The notes below the pieces were generated by a model. That model had not been told where the DNA came from, ran no database searches, and saw nothing but the letters and a program-made list of their open reading frames with translations. 64,000 nt of DNA from Pisolithus tinctorius (lineage: Eukaryota > Basidiomycota > Agaricomycetes > Boletales > Pisolithaceae): positions 1 through 64,000 of the forward strand of contig JANFAH010000050.1 in the NCBI GenBank assembly GCA_024663395.1, in the 5' to 3' direction. This document shows positions 12,706 through 24,186 of this stretch, piece by piece (the first letter of the stretch is position 1; each line of letters opens with the position of its first letter). The position numbers were made by a program, and so were the translations under genes.

Positions 12706-15635
12706 TTATGGGGCGGGATCTCCCATTCGTGATGTATCCCCCCCATTGACGTTGCGAGTCTCATTGCTCCCGACTTCCGTTTCCACTGACTTCCGCCCAT
12801 CCAGGTCAGCAGCGTCGACGGCGTTCTGCTTATCTCCGAGGTACCAGTTTGGCATCCCCAGTGCAAGCACCATGGGTAGTACGCTGACGACGACAGCAGC
12901 AATTACCATTATCTTCATCGTGTCGTCGTACGCTGTCATCATGTGCAACGGTGATTATATGCTAGAAAACAAGGGTTGTCATGTGTACCTTGTATGGCGC
13001 CTTCACGGACGGGGTTCCCACGCGGCAACGACGTGACCGAGGTAATACTGCCGTACAAGTCGGCACGCTGCACGTCCGTCAACCATGGCAGATATTTCTC
13101 CAGATTACGAGGCATTGTGTTGGACCATATGGCCCCGGCTTATCATGTGACGCGTCAGTCATCTCTCTCCAAAATCTTATAGCCAGGCACAAGGTACCTA
13201 CCGCATGCATTCCCAGCGGCGCCACCAATCTCCGTCAACAATAAGACGAGTGCAGTGATAATTGCGACGTCCGCGTGCGGTACGGATGCTTGGGCACCGA
13301 CCTGAGAAGAGACCGCCGCGAGGCCACCACCCAACCCTTGCAAGATCTGGGTAGCGACGAGTTCAGCGTCAGAGCTATTCGCACCTCGAGAGTAGATCAT
13401 CATCGTGACACCGCTGCAGACCGAGGTAAGAACGACAAACACAGCCCATCATATAGTCTAAGACCAGCTCACGCGAAGCGCACGATCAACCCGGTGATAA
13501 GTACATACTGCAAAATGTGAGACTACCACACGGCGAATTGGCGGCGGGAAATCGGACCTTGTAACGATGGAAATAACGCATGCATATACCGGCAATGATA
13601 CCGGAGAACGTTAGTGCGACAGACTGGGCCTGCATGAAGTATGTCGCGTTGACTAATGACCTAAGACAGGAATCAGTACATCGGCGACTCGCGTAACATT
13701 AATTGGAACGGAACACGTACCACGGCTTTACAACCAGTACAAACGAGTACAAGTAGGTATAGGTGAGATAGAACGACATCTGGCGTGGACATTTGACCTA
13801 AGCCATAGACCAGATGTGAGTGCAACCATGACACTCACGAAATCAAAAAATCCGATGAGTGCTGCAATAATGACGCTTGTATTCCTCATGAAACGAGGCG
13901 CGAAAACAGGGATCTTCGCGACACGGATGTCCCAATACGCGAAGACCCCAAGTAGAACCACTCCGACAATCAACATAGCGATGATCGGCCCTAACCCTCG
14001 CCAGTCATTTACATTTCGATGGAAACAGCGGGCTTAGTCGTACCACTTCTCAGCGATCCACTGACAGACATGGTAAGGGGGAGCAGGATCAAGGAGATCG
14101 CCGCTCCAAGTAGGATGAGTCCCACGAGATCAAGTTGCTCTGCTATCCGCTGGAACCGTTGCTTCAGGATATCATAGTTAAACTGGCGGCTGTCCTTTGA
14201 ACTTCGCGTTGTCTGGGAATAGCGGGACAGAGACCTGGCTCGAGATCGTGTTCTGCTCAAGAGCGAATCCACCAGCGGCAAATTCTTGGCCTTACGTTCG
14301 CCCCACAACAGGGTGGTGATGAGCGGAGCGAGCACAAGGGGCATCAGGATAGCGAACATGCCGTCTGTGTATCACATTCATGAGAGCTTGTTAAATACCG
14401 GGTACGCTCGGCAACTCACATCCCCACCTCCATCCTAGATGCTCGACCACGGCTGAAGAAATATTAGGTCCTACAAATGCATTTATAATGAACGGCGTAG
14501 AGGCGAGCGATACAACGAGTCCTCTCCAGGTCAGTGTGGTAATATCAGCAATTACAATCTGTGTGAGTAGTTGCAGTCCACTAAACATCCGGAAGTCAGA
14601 AACTGAAGCAGCGTAGGGACAATGCTAACGCACGTATTTCCGCTGTGATGACCAACGGGACACCATCGTCCGTGTATGTCATGTTAGCGGCGCGGGATGA
14701 AGGAATCAATTAACGATGACGGACATGGCGTAAAGAATAATGCCACCTGCTATCACACCTACGCTCGGTGCTGAGGCAATAACGGAATAACCTGTGAGAA
14801 ACGTTTTAGCGCCCACAAGAAGGCGGCCCGGACCATCCCCACCTAGAGCGTAGAAACATACTGGGGTTCCATAATGAGACACCCGAGCGTTGAGACAAAC
14901 TAGTATGCGCACTCACGAACAGTTACATATGCCGTTCCACGGGAGGAGACATCTGCTATCTTTGCAATGACAGGTTTTCCGACGGCGACTGTACGAAAGC
15001 AACAATATGTCAGCAATGCCGCAAGGTTCGCTTTACAAAATTTTGCAAATCGCCCGCGTCGGCCGAACCATCGCTGCGCAGCGACAACAGAACAATGTGG
15101 ACACGTTTTCGCACCTATGAGTGACTGTACAACGGTAATAGCACCTATAAGGCTATGTTCTCCGAAGCTCGAGGTGGCGAAGGTGAGATAGGCAGGTGTC
15201 GTGGAAGAATCGAGTGCATAAACGAACGACGCGAGTGCAAGACTGGCACAAACCAAGACACGAGCATATTGAACAGAGTGGGTGGCAGTCATTGTGTCAG
15301 GATCACACGACGTTCCGGGAACATGGCTGGTGAGACGAGAGAGAAGCAGAGCGGATAAATGGTACACGCCTTGCGAACAGAACCCATCGTGAATACCGTC
15401 CGTACACTTGCAAAGCAGCTTCAACCTTTTTTACGCCAACGTGTGCTTCTTCCTCTAGCTCTACGATGGATATAGTATCGTCGCCCACTTCTGACGAGTG
15501 TGATGGCATATCCTCGTCTCCACCTGCGTGTTCGTTGTTACAATTCAGCGTCATCAGAGTTGTCCGTGAGCGCTGTAAGCTACGCTCACTGTCAGGAGGT
15601 TCAACCGGGAGGCGCCTGTAGCCTCCGAGCATCAT
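12706..15635 (-). CDS. MFS transporter of the siderophore-iron type, about 667 aa, 15 exons including two microexons
   Basis: Exons (minus): 15635-15370, 15242-15115, 14988-14917, 14860-14843, 14791-14725, 14642-14634, 14580-14420, 14364-14044, 13996-13839, 13797-13721, 13660-13558, 13507-13473, 13413-13202, 13138-12989, 12932-12706. Together they give a 14-helix-type MFS protein: acidic N-terminal tail, VYGRYSRWVLFA, LASFVYALDSSTTPAYL, GKPVIAKIADVSSRG, VIAGGIILYA, GLQLLTQIVIADITT, then a cytosolic loop with an Arg/Ser-rich segment, ATQILQGLGGGLAAVS, TMPRNLEKYLP, and a soluble tail after LGDKQNAVD. These landmarks match fungal siderochrome-iron transporters (TC 2.A.1.16), which import ferric siderophores by proton symport across the plasma membrane. 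Two short exons (18 nt and 9 nt) restore residues that the family has at those points. The first intron would use GC-AG. Substrate is inferred. Confidence 0.85.
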
Positions 15636-15769
15636 GAAGACGAGTCCGAGGGAAGGAAGCGCTGACTACCGAAAGCGGTGACTTTTATCAGATAAGGATC
15701 TTCTGACAAGCGGTGCCAATAATGTACGAGACTAATACGTATACACACAGGGAAGTGAAAATATGACCG

Positions 15770-17075
15770 TTACCTTGGAGCACTGTTCTCCTCGTCGCTC
15801 CAGATCAAATCTTCATCGTCTTCTGCATTTCCAGCAGTCCACAGCGCAGGCAAACCGCGCGACGAACTAGATATAACATGGTGTCTGCGAATCATGTGTA
15901 TGTAGTCAGAGATACGCCGGACAACCAGATCCTTAGGAACATACCGTGCAAGCAGATCGTCCACGCCCGCCTTTCCAGCCTCCCAATCAACTCGTACCCA
16001 GTTATGCACGAGTTGACCGTCCCGATAGACAAGTAGCGTAGGTAGCATGTCCGTGTCCACTTCTACTTCCTCGTTCTCCTCTTCATCGTCGTAGTAAGGT
16101 GTCTTTTCATCCGTGTCCTCATCGTTACCAAAAACTTCGTCTTCATCGTTATCAACATATCGACCGGGCATCGCCTGTTGCTTCGAATATGACTTATGAG
16201 ACCTCGGCGCCAGTCCTTTAGATGCGAACCCGAGAGCAGCAGCGCGGGCACGTAAGAACTTGGTCTGAGGATATATCCGTGCCAGCCTCGCCAACGTATC
16301 GTCGAGGTCATAACACCTGTCCAGTGACTAGAAACATGTCAACCCTACATGCATCCGCACGAAAAGAGAGATCCTGCTTACAGGGTCATACAAATGCACG
16401 ACGACCCAAACACCACTGTCCTCTCTTTCAACGGCCCCAACGAACCCCGCCTTGCCCACCTCCCTCAAATGCCCAAACCGCCCATCCTTGGTACGCCCTA
16501 GCACATCCCGCCTCACCTTCTTCTCTTCCTCCTCCAGCCCTTCCAACTCACGACGCTCCCGCTCCTCCTCCAAATAAGTCATCCCACCCAAGTTAGCCTT
16601 TTCCATCCGCCTTCGCAAAGCATCTATCTCTCGCTGGCGTTGCGCAGCTTTGATCTGCTGCGCCTCCCGTTCGTCCCTGATTACACCCTTCACACCCGTC
16701 CTCCCAGGAGCCATCCCTATCGATTCGCGTGGCACACCGTCCATCTGTCCACTACGACGCTTCCCGACCCAAGCATTCCCTCCCTGATTATCACCATCAA
16801 AGCCGAAGTTCTCAGTATCAGAGTCGTCCGACGAGTTAGATGCAAACGAGATGGTGGGCGATGTGGATCGTTCTGGCGAGGACGAGCGCGACACTCCTTC
16901 GAAAAGCTTCCCCGATTGGACGAGGTACTCGATGTCGGCGTCCTATAGACGCAGGGTGCACATGCATATTCGTACATATCACGAGCGTGAGCCGGCGTAG
17001 TGCATTCAACATACGTGTATACATAGGGATCACCCTATCAGCGAACATACACATGAGCATGGAGAAACGTACCAT
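15770..17075 (-). CDS. Phosducin-like protein (thioredoxin fold), 373 aa, 3 exons
   Basis: Exon 1 is just the ATG (17075-17073), followed by a 130 bp intron; exon 2 is 16942-16382 and exon 3 16327-15770. The N-terminal part has DADIEYLVQSGKLFEG, an acidic Ser-rich stretch, then a long charged coiled-coil (EREAQQIKAAQRQREIDALR) leading into KDGRFGHLREV. The thioredoxin-fold half starts at VVVHLYDP, continues with RCYDLDDTLARLARIYPQTKF, an acidic insert of about 35 residues, and MLPTLLVYRDGQLVHNWVRV, and ends with an acidic tail. This is the phosducin/PhLP layout: such proteins bind G-beta-gamma and act with the CCT chaperonin in folding of G-beta or tubulin/actin. The stop is read as TAA directly after ...SAPR; an alternative splice at the AAG/GTAACG there cannot be excluded. 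Confidence 0.85.
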
Positions 17076-17805
17076 TTTTCTCGTGTTGAACGTGCGCTGG
17101 TAGTAGCAAATGCAAATTTGCAGGAGCTTTGTCCAACAGACGGTCGTCGTCGTCGTCCGACCTTGATCGGATCAGGATGGTCACGGATGTGCTATTAGTC
17201 TACTTATTTTACGTTCGTCGATCTGAGGGTTGAAACTTGACGTACTCAAGATCAGCAGACTCAATATCAGGTTCAATAATCAACCACTTGGCTCAACGGT
17301 ACCCATCGGAAGTATATACAACCAATAGCAGCTAAGACAAACCACGAACAAAATGGAAGGGGAAAAAAGACACAATAAAACTGTCGAGGACCCGAAATTC
17401 CTTATCCCCTAAGAGTCCATTTTATACCAACTGAAAATGGACAATGGGACATAGGTGAGCATAGGTCCTGACAAAAGCGCATGAGTGAAAAAAGTCATGA
17501 AGACAAACGCGAGAGAGATGAAAGAAAAAAGAAAAGGAGCGGACAGCTTTAGATTAAAGCCCAACGGTATAGTGAGGTAAGATGTGAAATAGTGTGATGG
17601 CGAGAGATGCATATGTCGATGGATACAGTGATGAACGACTAGGGGATGAAATATACAGTTAGGCAAGGGACGAGAGCGAGCGAAGAAGATATGAGAACGA
17701 AATGCGAGAAAGATGGCCAGAAACGGTGTTAGGGGGAACGAAGCTTGAAATGAAAATGCAAGTGAGGTGATTCTGAAAGGAAATGTGACACGATATAGTA
17801 TTGCA
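17076..17805. other. Intergenic, no gene recognised
   Basis: Purine-rich on the plus strand between about 17480 and 17760 (long GA-rich runs); otherwise no coding signal. It contains the promoter of the phosducin-like gene and the 3' flank of the F-box gene. Confidence 0.5.
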
Positions 17806-19391
17806 TTACGCTGCTACAAGTCCCGCACGCTTGAGATCGCGAACGGTGATATTGACACCGCGATAATCCTCAAGCCAGACTTGACGTTGTCCGCAACGAG
17901 CAAGTACATTGGCCCAGAATTTCAGAACCCTAATTTCAGGGCGGCGACCAGAACGCATAGTATGCGAGGTACGACTGAGGTCCCGGATATAGCGCAAAGA
18001 GGGAAAGGCATCGTTGAAAAGTAGAGAAGAGATCTGTTCCAGAAGTGGGAAGAATGGCGCGTCGTCTTCGGGGTCCGCGGGGAATGCAGCAGCATCGTCG
18101 ATAAGACGCTTGTCAATGTCGCGGATTCCGATAAAACGCAAGTGGCGATGGGCAGGAAGCAAAATATGAGGTGCGATCCAGTCTGGATTTCTCCAGTTCC
18201 ACTCTGCATCAGCAGAACAAATAAACTCCTTCAAATTCGGGCACCAGTCTGCAAGTGGTATCTGTTGTATGGGACGCGGAGTGAGAGAGAGATTGTGCTC
18301 CACGATAAGCGACGAGGAATGTCCAAGCTCCAATTGTTCAATCTTGGAACCATGGGCCTCGAAAAAGTTGGCAAAGCCTTGACCAGCGTAGCCAAAATCG
18401 GAAGAAACGACGGAAACATTGCGCAAATTGGGCATCTTCCAAGATGCGAGGACGGCGAAGGTGGTGTTATCCAAAGTCAACTTCAACGACTGCAAAACGG
18501 GAAGGGAAACGACGGGCGTCGTACGGGTAGGGGTGCGACTCGAAACAGGAATGCTGGTTGAAGATAGCTCCAGGTATTCGAGATTTCTTGCAGTCTGCTT
18601 GAGCATCGGAGACATGTGATATGGAAAGGGGAGGTCGCTGTAGTTGGTTAGCGACAGTCGACGGAGTTTGCTGTTCGGGACTGCAAGGGCAGAGACGAGG
18701 TGTTCGGGCGAGCACCGGACGTCGCTGAACTCCTGGTAACGCGTGCACCGCACCGCATGATGATCCGAATAGATAACCAGGTGAGGTGCATAGTCAAGGA
18801 TGGTTCGAATATCATCCGTTGCACAGCGCTTCAATGCTGGAGTCTCCATATGAAGCCTACGAATCCACCGACCGCTGGACAGCTTTCCATTGACGAACTG
18901 AGTCAGCAAAGTGAGAGCGAGCGCCTTGGCCTGACTCGCACGGCTAATCCAAACGAACTCATAGAGAAATTCCTGCATGTGTTTGTTCCACGCTTTGCTA
19001 ACGAGGGCGAGGTCCCTTTTGACGCGCATCGCGGCAAAGTATTCCTCGACATCACAGGGTGTCTCCAGGAACGAGAGGCCAACGGAGATGTCGAGAGGAT
19101 CTGGGGACATGGCGGTGGCTTCGCGGAGTATGAGCAGCCATAATTCAGTAGGAAGATATGGCAGATCATGCGCTGGAGAATGTGAATACCGACGTATCGC
19201 AGTACCGAGAGTGCGACAAGACCTAGATGATGGGAAACTTCGTCACACAACGGCTCTTCAAGTAAAATGTGCGCAGGGAAAAGCGTATCTAAGAAAACGA
19301 TCACTCACCGTCTCGGTCGTATTTTTGCAGAGAGCGACTGTACAGCGTGTTGGATGCGGGTGAGAAGGTGGGTGTCCTCGACGGGTTGCAT
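17806..19391 (-). CDS. F-box-like protein, 499 aa, 2 exons
   Basis: Exon 1 (19391-19309) starts at ATG with MQPVEDTHLLTRIQ and splices (86 bp intron, phase 2) to exon 2 (19222-17806). Soon after the junction comes an F-box-type motif, LPYLPTELWLLILREAT, followed by RDLALVSKAWNKHMQEFLYE, the usual spacing of basidiomycete F-box proteins. The remaining about 370 residues contain repeated leucine-spaced blocks (RRLSLTNYSDLPF, LEYLELSS, LQSLKLTLDN, KIEQLELGHS) that look like an irregular LRR-type fold. Such proteins are usually substrate receptors of SCF ubiquitin ligases, with the F-box contacting Skp1. This family is greatly expanded in Agaricomycetes and the substrate cannot be guessed. Confidence 0.82.
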
Positions 19392-20369
19392 CTTGAAGCT
19401 TAAAAAAACGGAACTTGCATTCAAAAACAAGAGGGAAAAAAACGAAAAAGAAAGACACGACAGACGATCGACGTCGACAGAACAAAGAAAATAAGGCGAG
19501 TCGGTGGACTGGGACTGCGTGGAAGATGCGATACTTGCTGGTCGCCGCCGAGGTGAAGTAAAATAGCAGCTCACCCGTCGAGGTCGTTCTCACGGTGACA
19601 GTTGCTCACAATACCCAAGCACAGTTACCATTACGCTTATAAGCACGCGGTCGCACAAGAATGTACATAATTAATTCTGTCCTCCGCGCTGACAGCCTTC
19701 GATCCGTTACGGGGCTGACACAGCGCCGAGCCATCTTCCCAGTCAATTGCGGAGACGGACTCGTTCAAATTCGTCTCCGTTCGTTGGAGGGTAATATTTC
19801 TATCATGGTAACTGGGCGTCGCCGCGATACCCGACCAACGAATATGTTTGTGGATTAACCACTACCGTCGTTGGCTCGCCATCTCTCTCAGTGTGATACT
19901 GACCTTCCCACCATTGAATTCGGTCGACCCCGATACCGGGATTGTGTTGGCATCCTTGAAACTTCCAGATTTGCTAAGGGAATGGGCGTTAGTTTGGGCC
20001 CCGTGATCGGGAAGTAATATTGATATATAAAGAACGAATCAGTTCCACGCGAGTTAGAGCGGCGTGTGGAGTTGTCCTTGTAGTACTTGTTCTATCTGGC
20101 TCTAGTGGGTATCAACAACGAGGAGTCCATCTCTAGCGTGATGTACAGCTGTAATTAGTAGGATGTATCCTGTGAAAGTGATTTGTTATAGTATGACAGA
20201 CTTCCATGTCTTGTTAGGATTGTCTACGCAAAACTGGCAGTCAATCCCAAAGATATAAATGGAACAGCTATCAGTGACCACAAGGTCGAATAGTCAAGTT
20301 GCCGGGTCACGCGGTTTGAGCGGACCTGTGGACAAAGCTCTGGAGACCCCTTGACTACCGATACGGGCA
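19392..20369. other. Intergenic, no gene recognised
   Basis: Short frames only. A TATATAAA-like sequence near 20023-20030 could be a core promoter element, but no transcription unit is evident. Confidence 0.45.
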
Positions 20370-22374
20370 TCAGGACCTACATATGTACATAGAAGCATCA
20401 GTCAGCGGGGGCTCCACACAATTGTCTTGCGAAATGGAAGCGATATGCACCTTTGGCATCCCATTAGTAGAAACGATGTCCACGCCCCCATTCTCCGCGG
20501 ACAAGTGCTCCCGACAAGTCAACACATCCACTAACTGCTCTCGGCTTCTAAACACCGACTGCGTGACATTCCAGTGCACGAATGACGAGATGTTTTGACC
20601 AACATTGGTAAATAGGGAGAGCATAGGTGGTTTGGACACAGCAAGTGTGTGTCCATCTGCACTGCGGAAGAACTTCACCTGTTAACGTATGGTTAACATG
20701 GGAGACGCCATGTAACTGAAGCGCCGAAGTAATTACCGGTGTTGTCAGGAAATAATCCCCTGAACTAGTCGCAGCTTTGCGAGCCAAATTGAGTGACGTG
20801 ATCATCTTATAATAAGGATGTGAAGTATTGTAACCTGCACGCCAAAGCCTACCAGACATGAGCAGCAGCACACAGAGGTATGAGTGCAGACCTACGGCTC
20901 ATGGTTGTTTGGAACCTCTCCTCCAGAGAGCCCCTGTTCTTGTCCTACATACTTCACGATAAGCTCATGCAGTAGAGTTTACGGCTCAATATAGCATTAC
21001 CATAATAGAGAATGGGAATACCGTCGTAGATAAACGGCCAGACCATCGCATTAGCCCTAAGCTACTCCATCATGTCAGATTGGAGTGTCACAGAGAGGGG
21101 ATACGTGATACGTACCGCAGAATCGTTTGTAATCGCACCGAACCGAGGTTGGTCGTGGTTCTCGAGGAAGGCACCAGTCATAAATGCTCCACTCTCATAC
21201 GACTTCTGCGAGTCCGTGACGGTGTCCACCAAGCTCGATAGGTTCCCTTGAGGGGAGGCAAATGCTGCTACCAACTTGAACCACGTAGGGTAGTCCAACA
21301 CCGCATCCATCACCTCTGTTTCAGAGCTAATTTGTGTCGTTCAAGCCACAATACCAATGTAGAAGCTTACCTGTGTAAGGACTCGTATGGTTGGTGCTGT
21401 TAGAGATTACCTATTGGAAGCTAGATCATCCCAGCATCTCAGACCTGAAAGAATCCTACCTACCTCACCCATCGTGAACACCCCCGCCTGATTCGTGAAG
21501 GTCCGCCAGAAACTCTGAGAGACATACTTCACCGTACTCAAGCGTAACCCGTCGACTCCGATATCCGAGATGACTTTGCTGATCCACTGGCTCAGCATTC
21601 CAGCGACACCAGCGTCCTCTGTGTTCACGTCCGCCCATGGCATAGTTTCGTTCCCGAGCCAGCACTGTTCCACTTCTGTTTGGTTCGAGTAATTACCGAT
21701 CCAGCATGGTTTGTGGAAGTATGAGACGTCAGTGAAGGGCGCCACCCCACTGGAGAAATTCTTTGGGTTAGCACCGGCCTGTTCTAAGCTGAACGCTGTC
21801 GTATTAATCGGAGTTGGAGGAACCATATGGTTAACGACGACGTCCAGCATAAGGTACATGCCCCTCGAATGAAGAGATGCACTGAGGTTTTTGAGATCAT
21901 TGACCGTTCCAAAATGGGCATTATAGGAAGTCAGATTCTGAGGCCAGTACCTGCATGACGGGATAAAGGTCTCAGTGTACCATCTGTGTGTCATGCAAGA
22001 ATGTATACTTACCCATGATAGGCCTCGCCAAATGGCGTGAATCCTTCGACATTAGTGAAGGGTGGTGAGATCCAAACGGCATCAAATCCCATCCCTTGGA
22101 TATAATCTAGATGTTCGGTAATGCCTTGCCAAGTTCCACCACAGTACCGCAAAGCAGTTGGATCGCAAGACGTGTTGTATCTCGTGCCGCTAAGCGCAAA
22201 CCTGTCAGTTACGATCTGTAGTAGACGGTCAGTGTCTCCTTGTTGATATGGTTACCCAGTTGTAAGATAGACCTGGTAAATAGAGCGCGACCTCCATTTC
22301 TGTGCATTTGCAGCAAGGGTTTCGAGACCGCAGAAAGAAAGGAGTATGCAAATCAAAAGAAGGATTCGGTCCAT
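20370..22374 (-). CDS. Secreted GH13 alpha-amylase homologue lacking the catalytic nucleophile, 520 aa, 9 exons
   Basis: Exons: 22374-22273, 22215-22013, 21950-21464, 21410-21371, 21315-21116, 21061-21001, 20944-20896, 20848-20737, 20678-20370. A signal peptide (MDRILLLICILLSFCGLETLA) precedes KWRSRSIYQIVTDRFAL, as in fungal alpha-amylases. Other family marks are YCGGTWQGI, GFDAVWISPPF, conserved region I (DVVVNH, 138-143), the acid/base Glu264 in MGE|V, region IV (ENHDQPRF, Asp332) and YYGQEQGLSGGEVP. Region II reads GLRLSTVKYV: Ser240 (AGT at 21538-21536) stands where fungal amylases have the nucleophile Asp, and Tyr244 replaces the usual His. All other parts, including splice sites and C-terminal domain, look intact. 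So this is a fold-intact but probably inactive or altered enzyme. Assembly error at the codon cannot be excluded. Confidence 0.9.
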
Positions 22375-24186
22375 CGTGCAAAAAGAAAAAGTGATGACCG
22401 TCATGCAGCCGCAGCAGCAAAACTTTGGAGCATTGGTGCTAGATAGATAGAACAAATGGGGAGCTCTTAAATCGCCTCTGTAGAATTATGTTATTTGCCA
22501 CCAGCGGATCCTGTTCTAGTCAGCTCGGCAAGCACGGATAGTGTGACAAGTGCTCCATCGTGGTGGCGTATCGCGATCACGTGTACAAGAAATCAACTCG
22601 ATCCTTCTGCCAGTACCAATTGTTTACTGTGTGGATTAGTTTCCTCGCGAGGAAACTAATCCACTGTCACTCGTACTCCATGGACTCCGAATCTGCAACA
22701 TGGAAAGAATATTGGCGTTATTGGCGCTTTAGAGATCATTACTCACCTCTCCTCCAACAGCCTAGGGCAGCAATCCAGAGAAGATATGTATCTTGTGGGT
22801 GGCTGTCCTCGGCCGTTTGGAGGGCTTCTTTGAGGTTCCAGAGGCAGTTGACGCCGGAGGCGGTCTTGGGTACCTAGCAGAATACCTGCAGTAGACTTGA
22901 CGTGCAAACTATTATCAATCGATTTGGTAGGTGTATGCTTTTTTTGTCGGGCTGATAAGGCTATCGTTGGGCGACCAAATCAGTTTTTGCGATTGGCCGC
23001 AGCCCCACGCCATTTGACTTGGCGGCTTTTCGTTCAGCCCACATGCCGATTTCTCAACATACACGCATGCAGGTTGTCAAAACATTGTTCAAAAGCTGCT
23101 AAGCTCCGGTGCTACCTACGCCATGAAATCTTCGCGCCCTGGAGTCTGGACCATGTTGCTATGAGTGTGACAGAGCTCCTTCACCAACACTCAATCTAAA
23201 GTCCCATGTTTTCTATAACATGAACATAACTCTTCGGCCGGTGTAATCATTGTAACGCTCGACTTGGTCACCTTGATTAGTAGGGTGCGGCGAAGCTCGC
23301 TGACATATACAGGTCGGTGCTTAAGTGCTTGTTGGTTCTACTTTAAGCTTATGCAGGTGACAGCTATACCTGTCGGCCGCATTGGGTCCAGCGCTCCAAC
23401 CAAACCTTACCATTTGGTCGGTCAAACATGTGAAGCAACTGCGCCACATAAGACAGCGCTATCAGCGCTCCGTCGGAGGCGATACTACTATAGCTTTTGA
23501 TTTTTGACGAAAGTGCGAATCGAGAAACGCAACGTCGTCTAATAGAAGTGGCGGTCTTTGCAGGGGACGATGGTAGTCGATCATGGACTTCAGTTTCCAT
23601 GAGGCGGTGGTCGTGTTTCAATCCAAATCGACTGACAAAGTGCTCGCAGCACATATCGGCCGCGAGAACGCTGTTGACCATACATTTGTGTATTGCTATA
23701 AATGAGGTCTTTTCCTTCAGCAAAGGATTGCGTTCGGCTGCGAACCGGGCAAGATATCTCGGTACCTTCATTTCGTGCTAGGCTCCAAATCGCTATGCTA
23801 TGGGTCTGAACCGATTTTCGTCCTTGCCAATCGACTTTGCAACTGCAAGGCACCACCTTTGCCAGAGATGCGCCAATGAGCGAGCCCAGCAATTATCCTG
23901 GATACCTTGGCCCCTTCTATACACTTAAAAGACGCATGAACACCGTTGGTATCAGCAAGCTGTGTTGCTGCCCAGCGCTCACAGCCTTCTGTCGGCAATT
24001 AGCAGTAGCTGCACGTCAAATCCGGCTAACAACTATTTGTTCAACGTAAAATTTAGGAAGCTATCCAGCCGCTTTGTCGCCGGCCTTGATATAACGTCGG
24101 GAATTAGCCTGCCCTGCCTGACCTGTTCATCCTCCCCTCTCGCCTCCACCGTGTACTGTCTGTGTATCTGTACAGTCACCTAGAAA
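22375..24186. other. Divergent intergenic region between amylase homologue and P450
   Basis: The two flanking genes point away from each other, so both promoters lie here. It holds a perfect 34 bp palindrome at 22631-22664. Frames such as 23364-23771 on the minus strand show no family resemblance. Confidence 0.5.
22631..22664. repeat. Perfect 34 bp palindrome
   Basis: Half-site GTGGATTAGTTTCCTCG is followed directly by its exact reverse complement, with no spacer. It lies about 260 bp upstream of the amylase-homologue start codon. It could extrude as a cruciform, bind a dimeric regulator, or be a footprint of a mobile element. Confidence 0.9.

Noticed and set aside
14900..15424. Long minus-strand frame through two transporter introns
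   Set aside because: It reads through sequences with clean splice signals; the spliced version matches the transporter family, the unspliced one does not.
23364..23771. 135-codon minus-strand frame in the amylase/P450 gap
   Set aside because: No family resemblance and no splice-supported extension; length is within chance for this composition.
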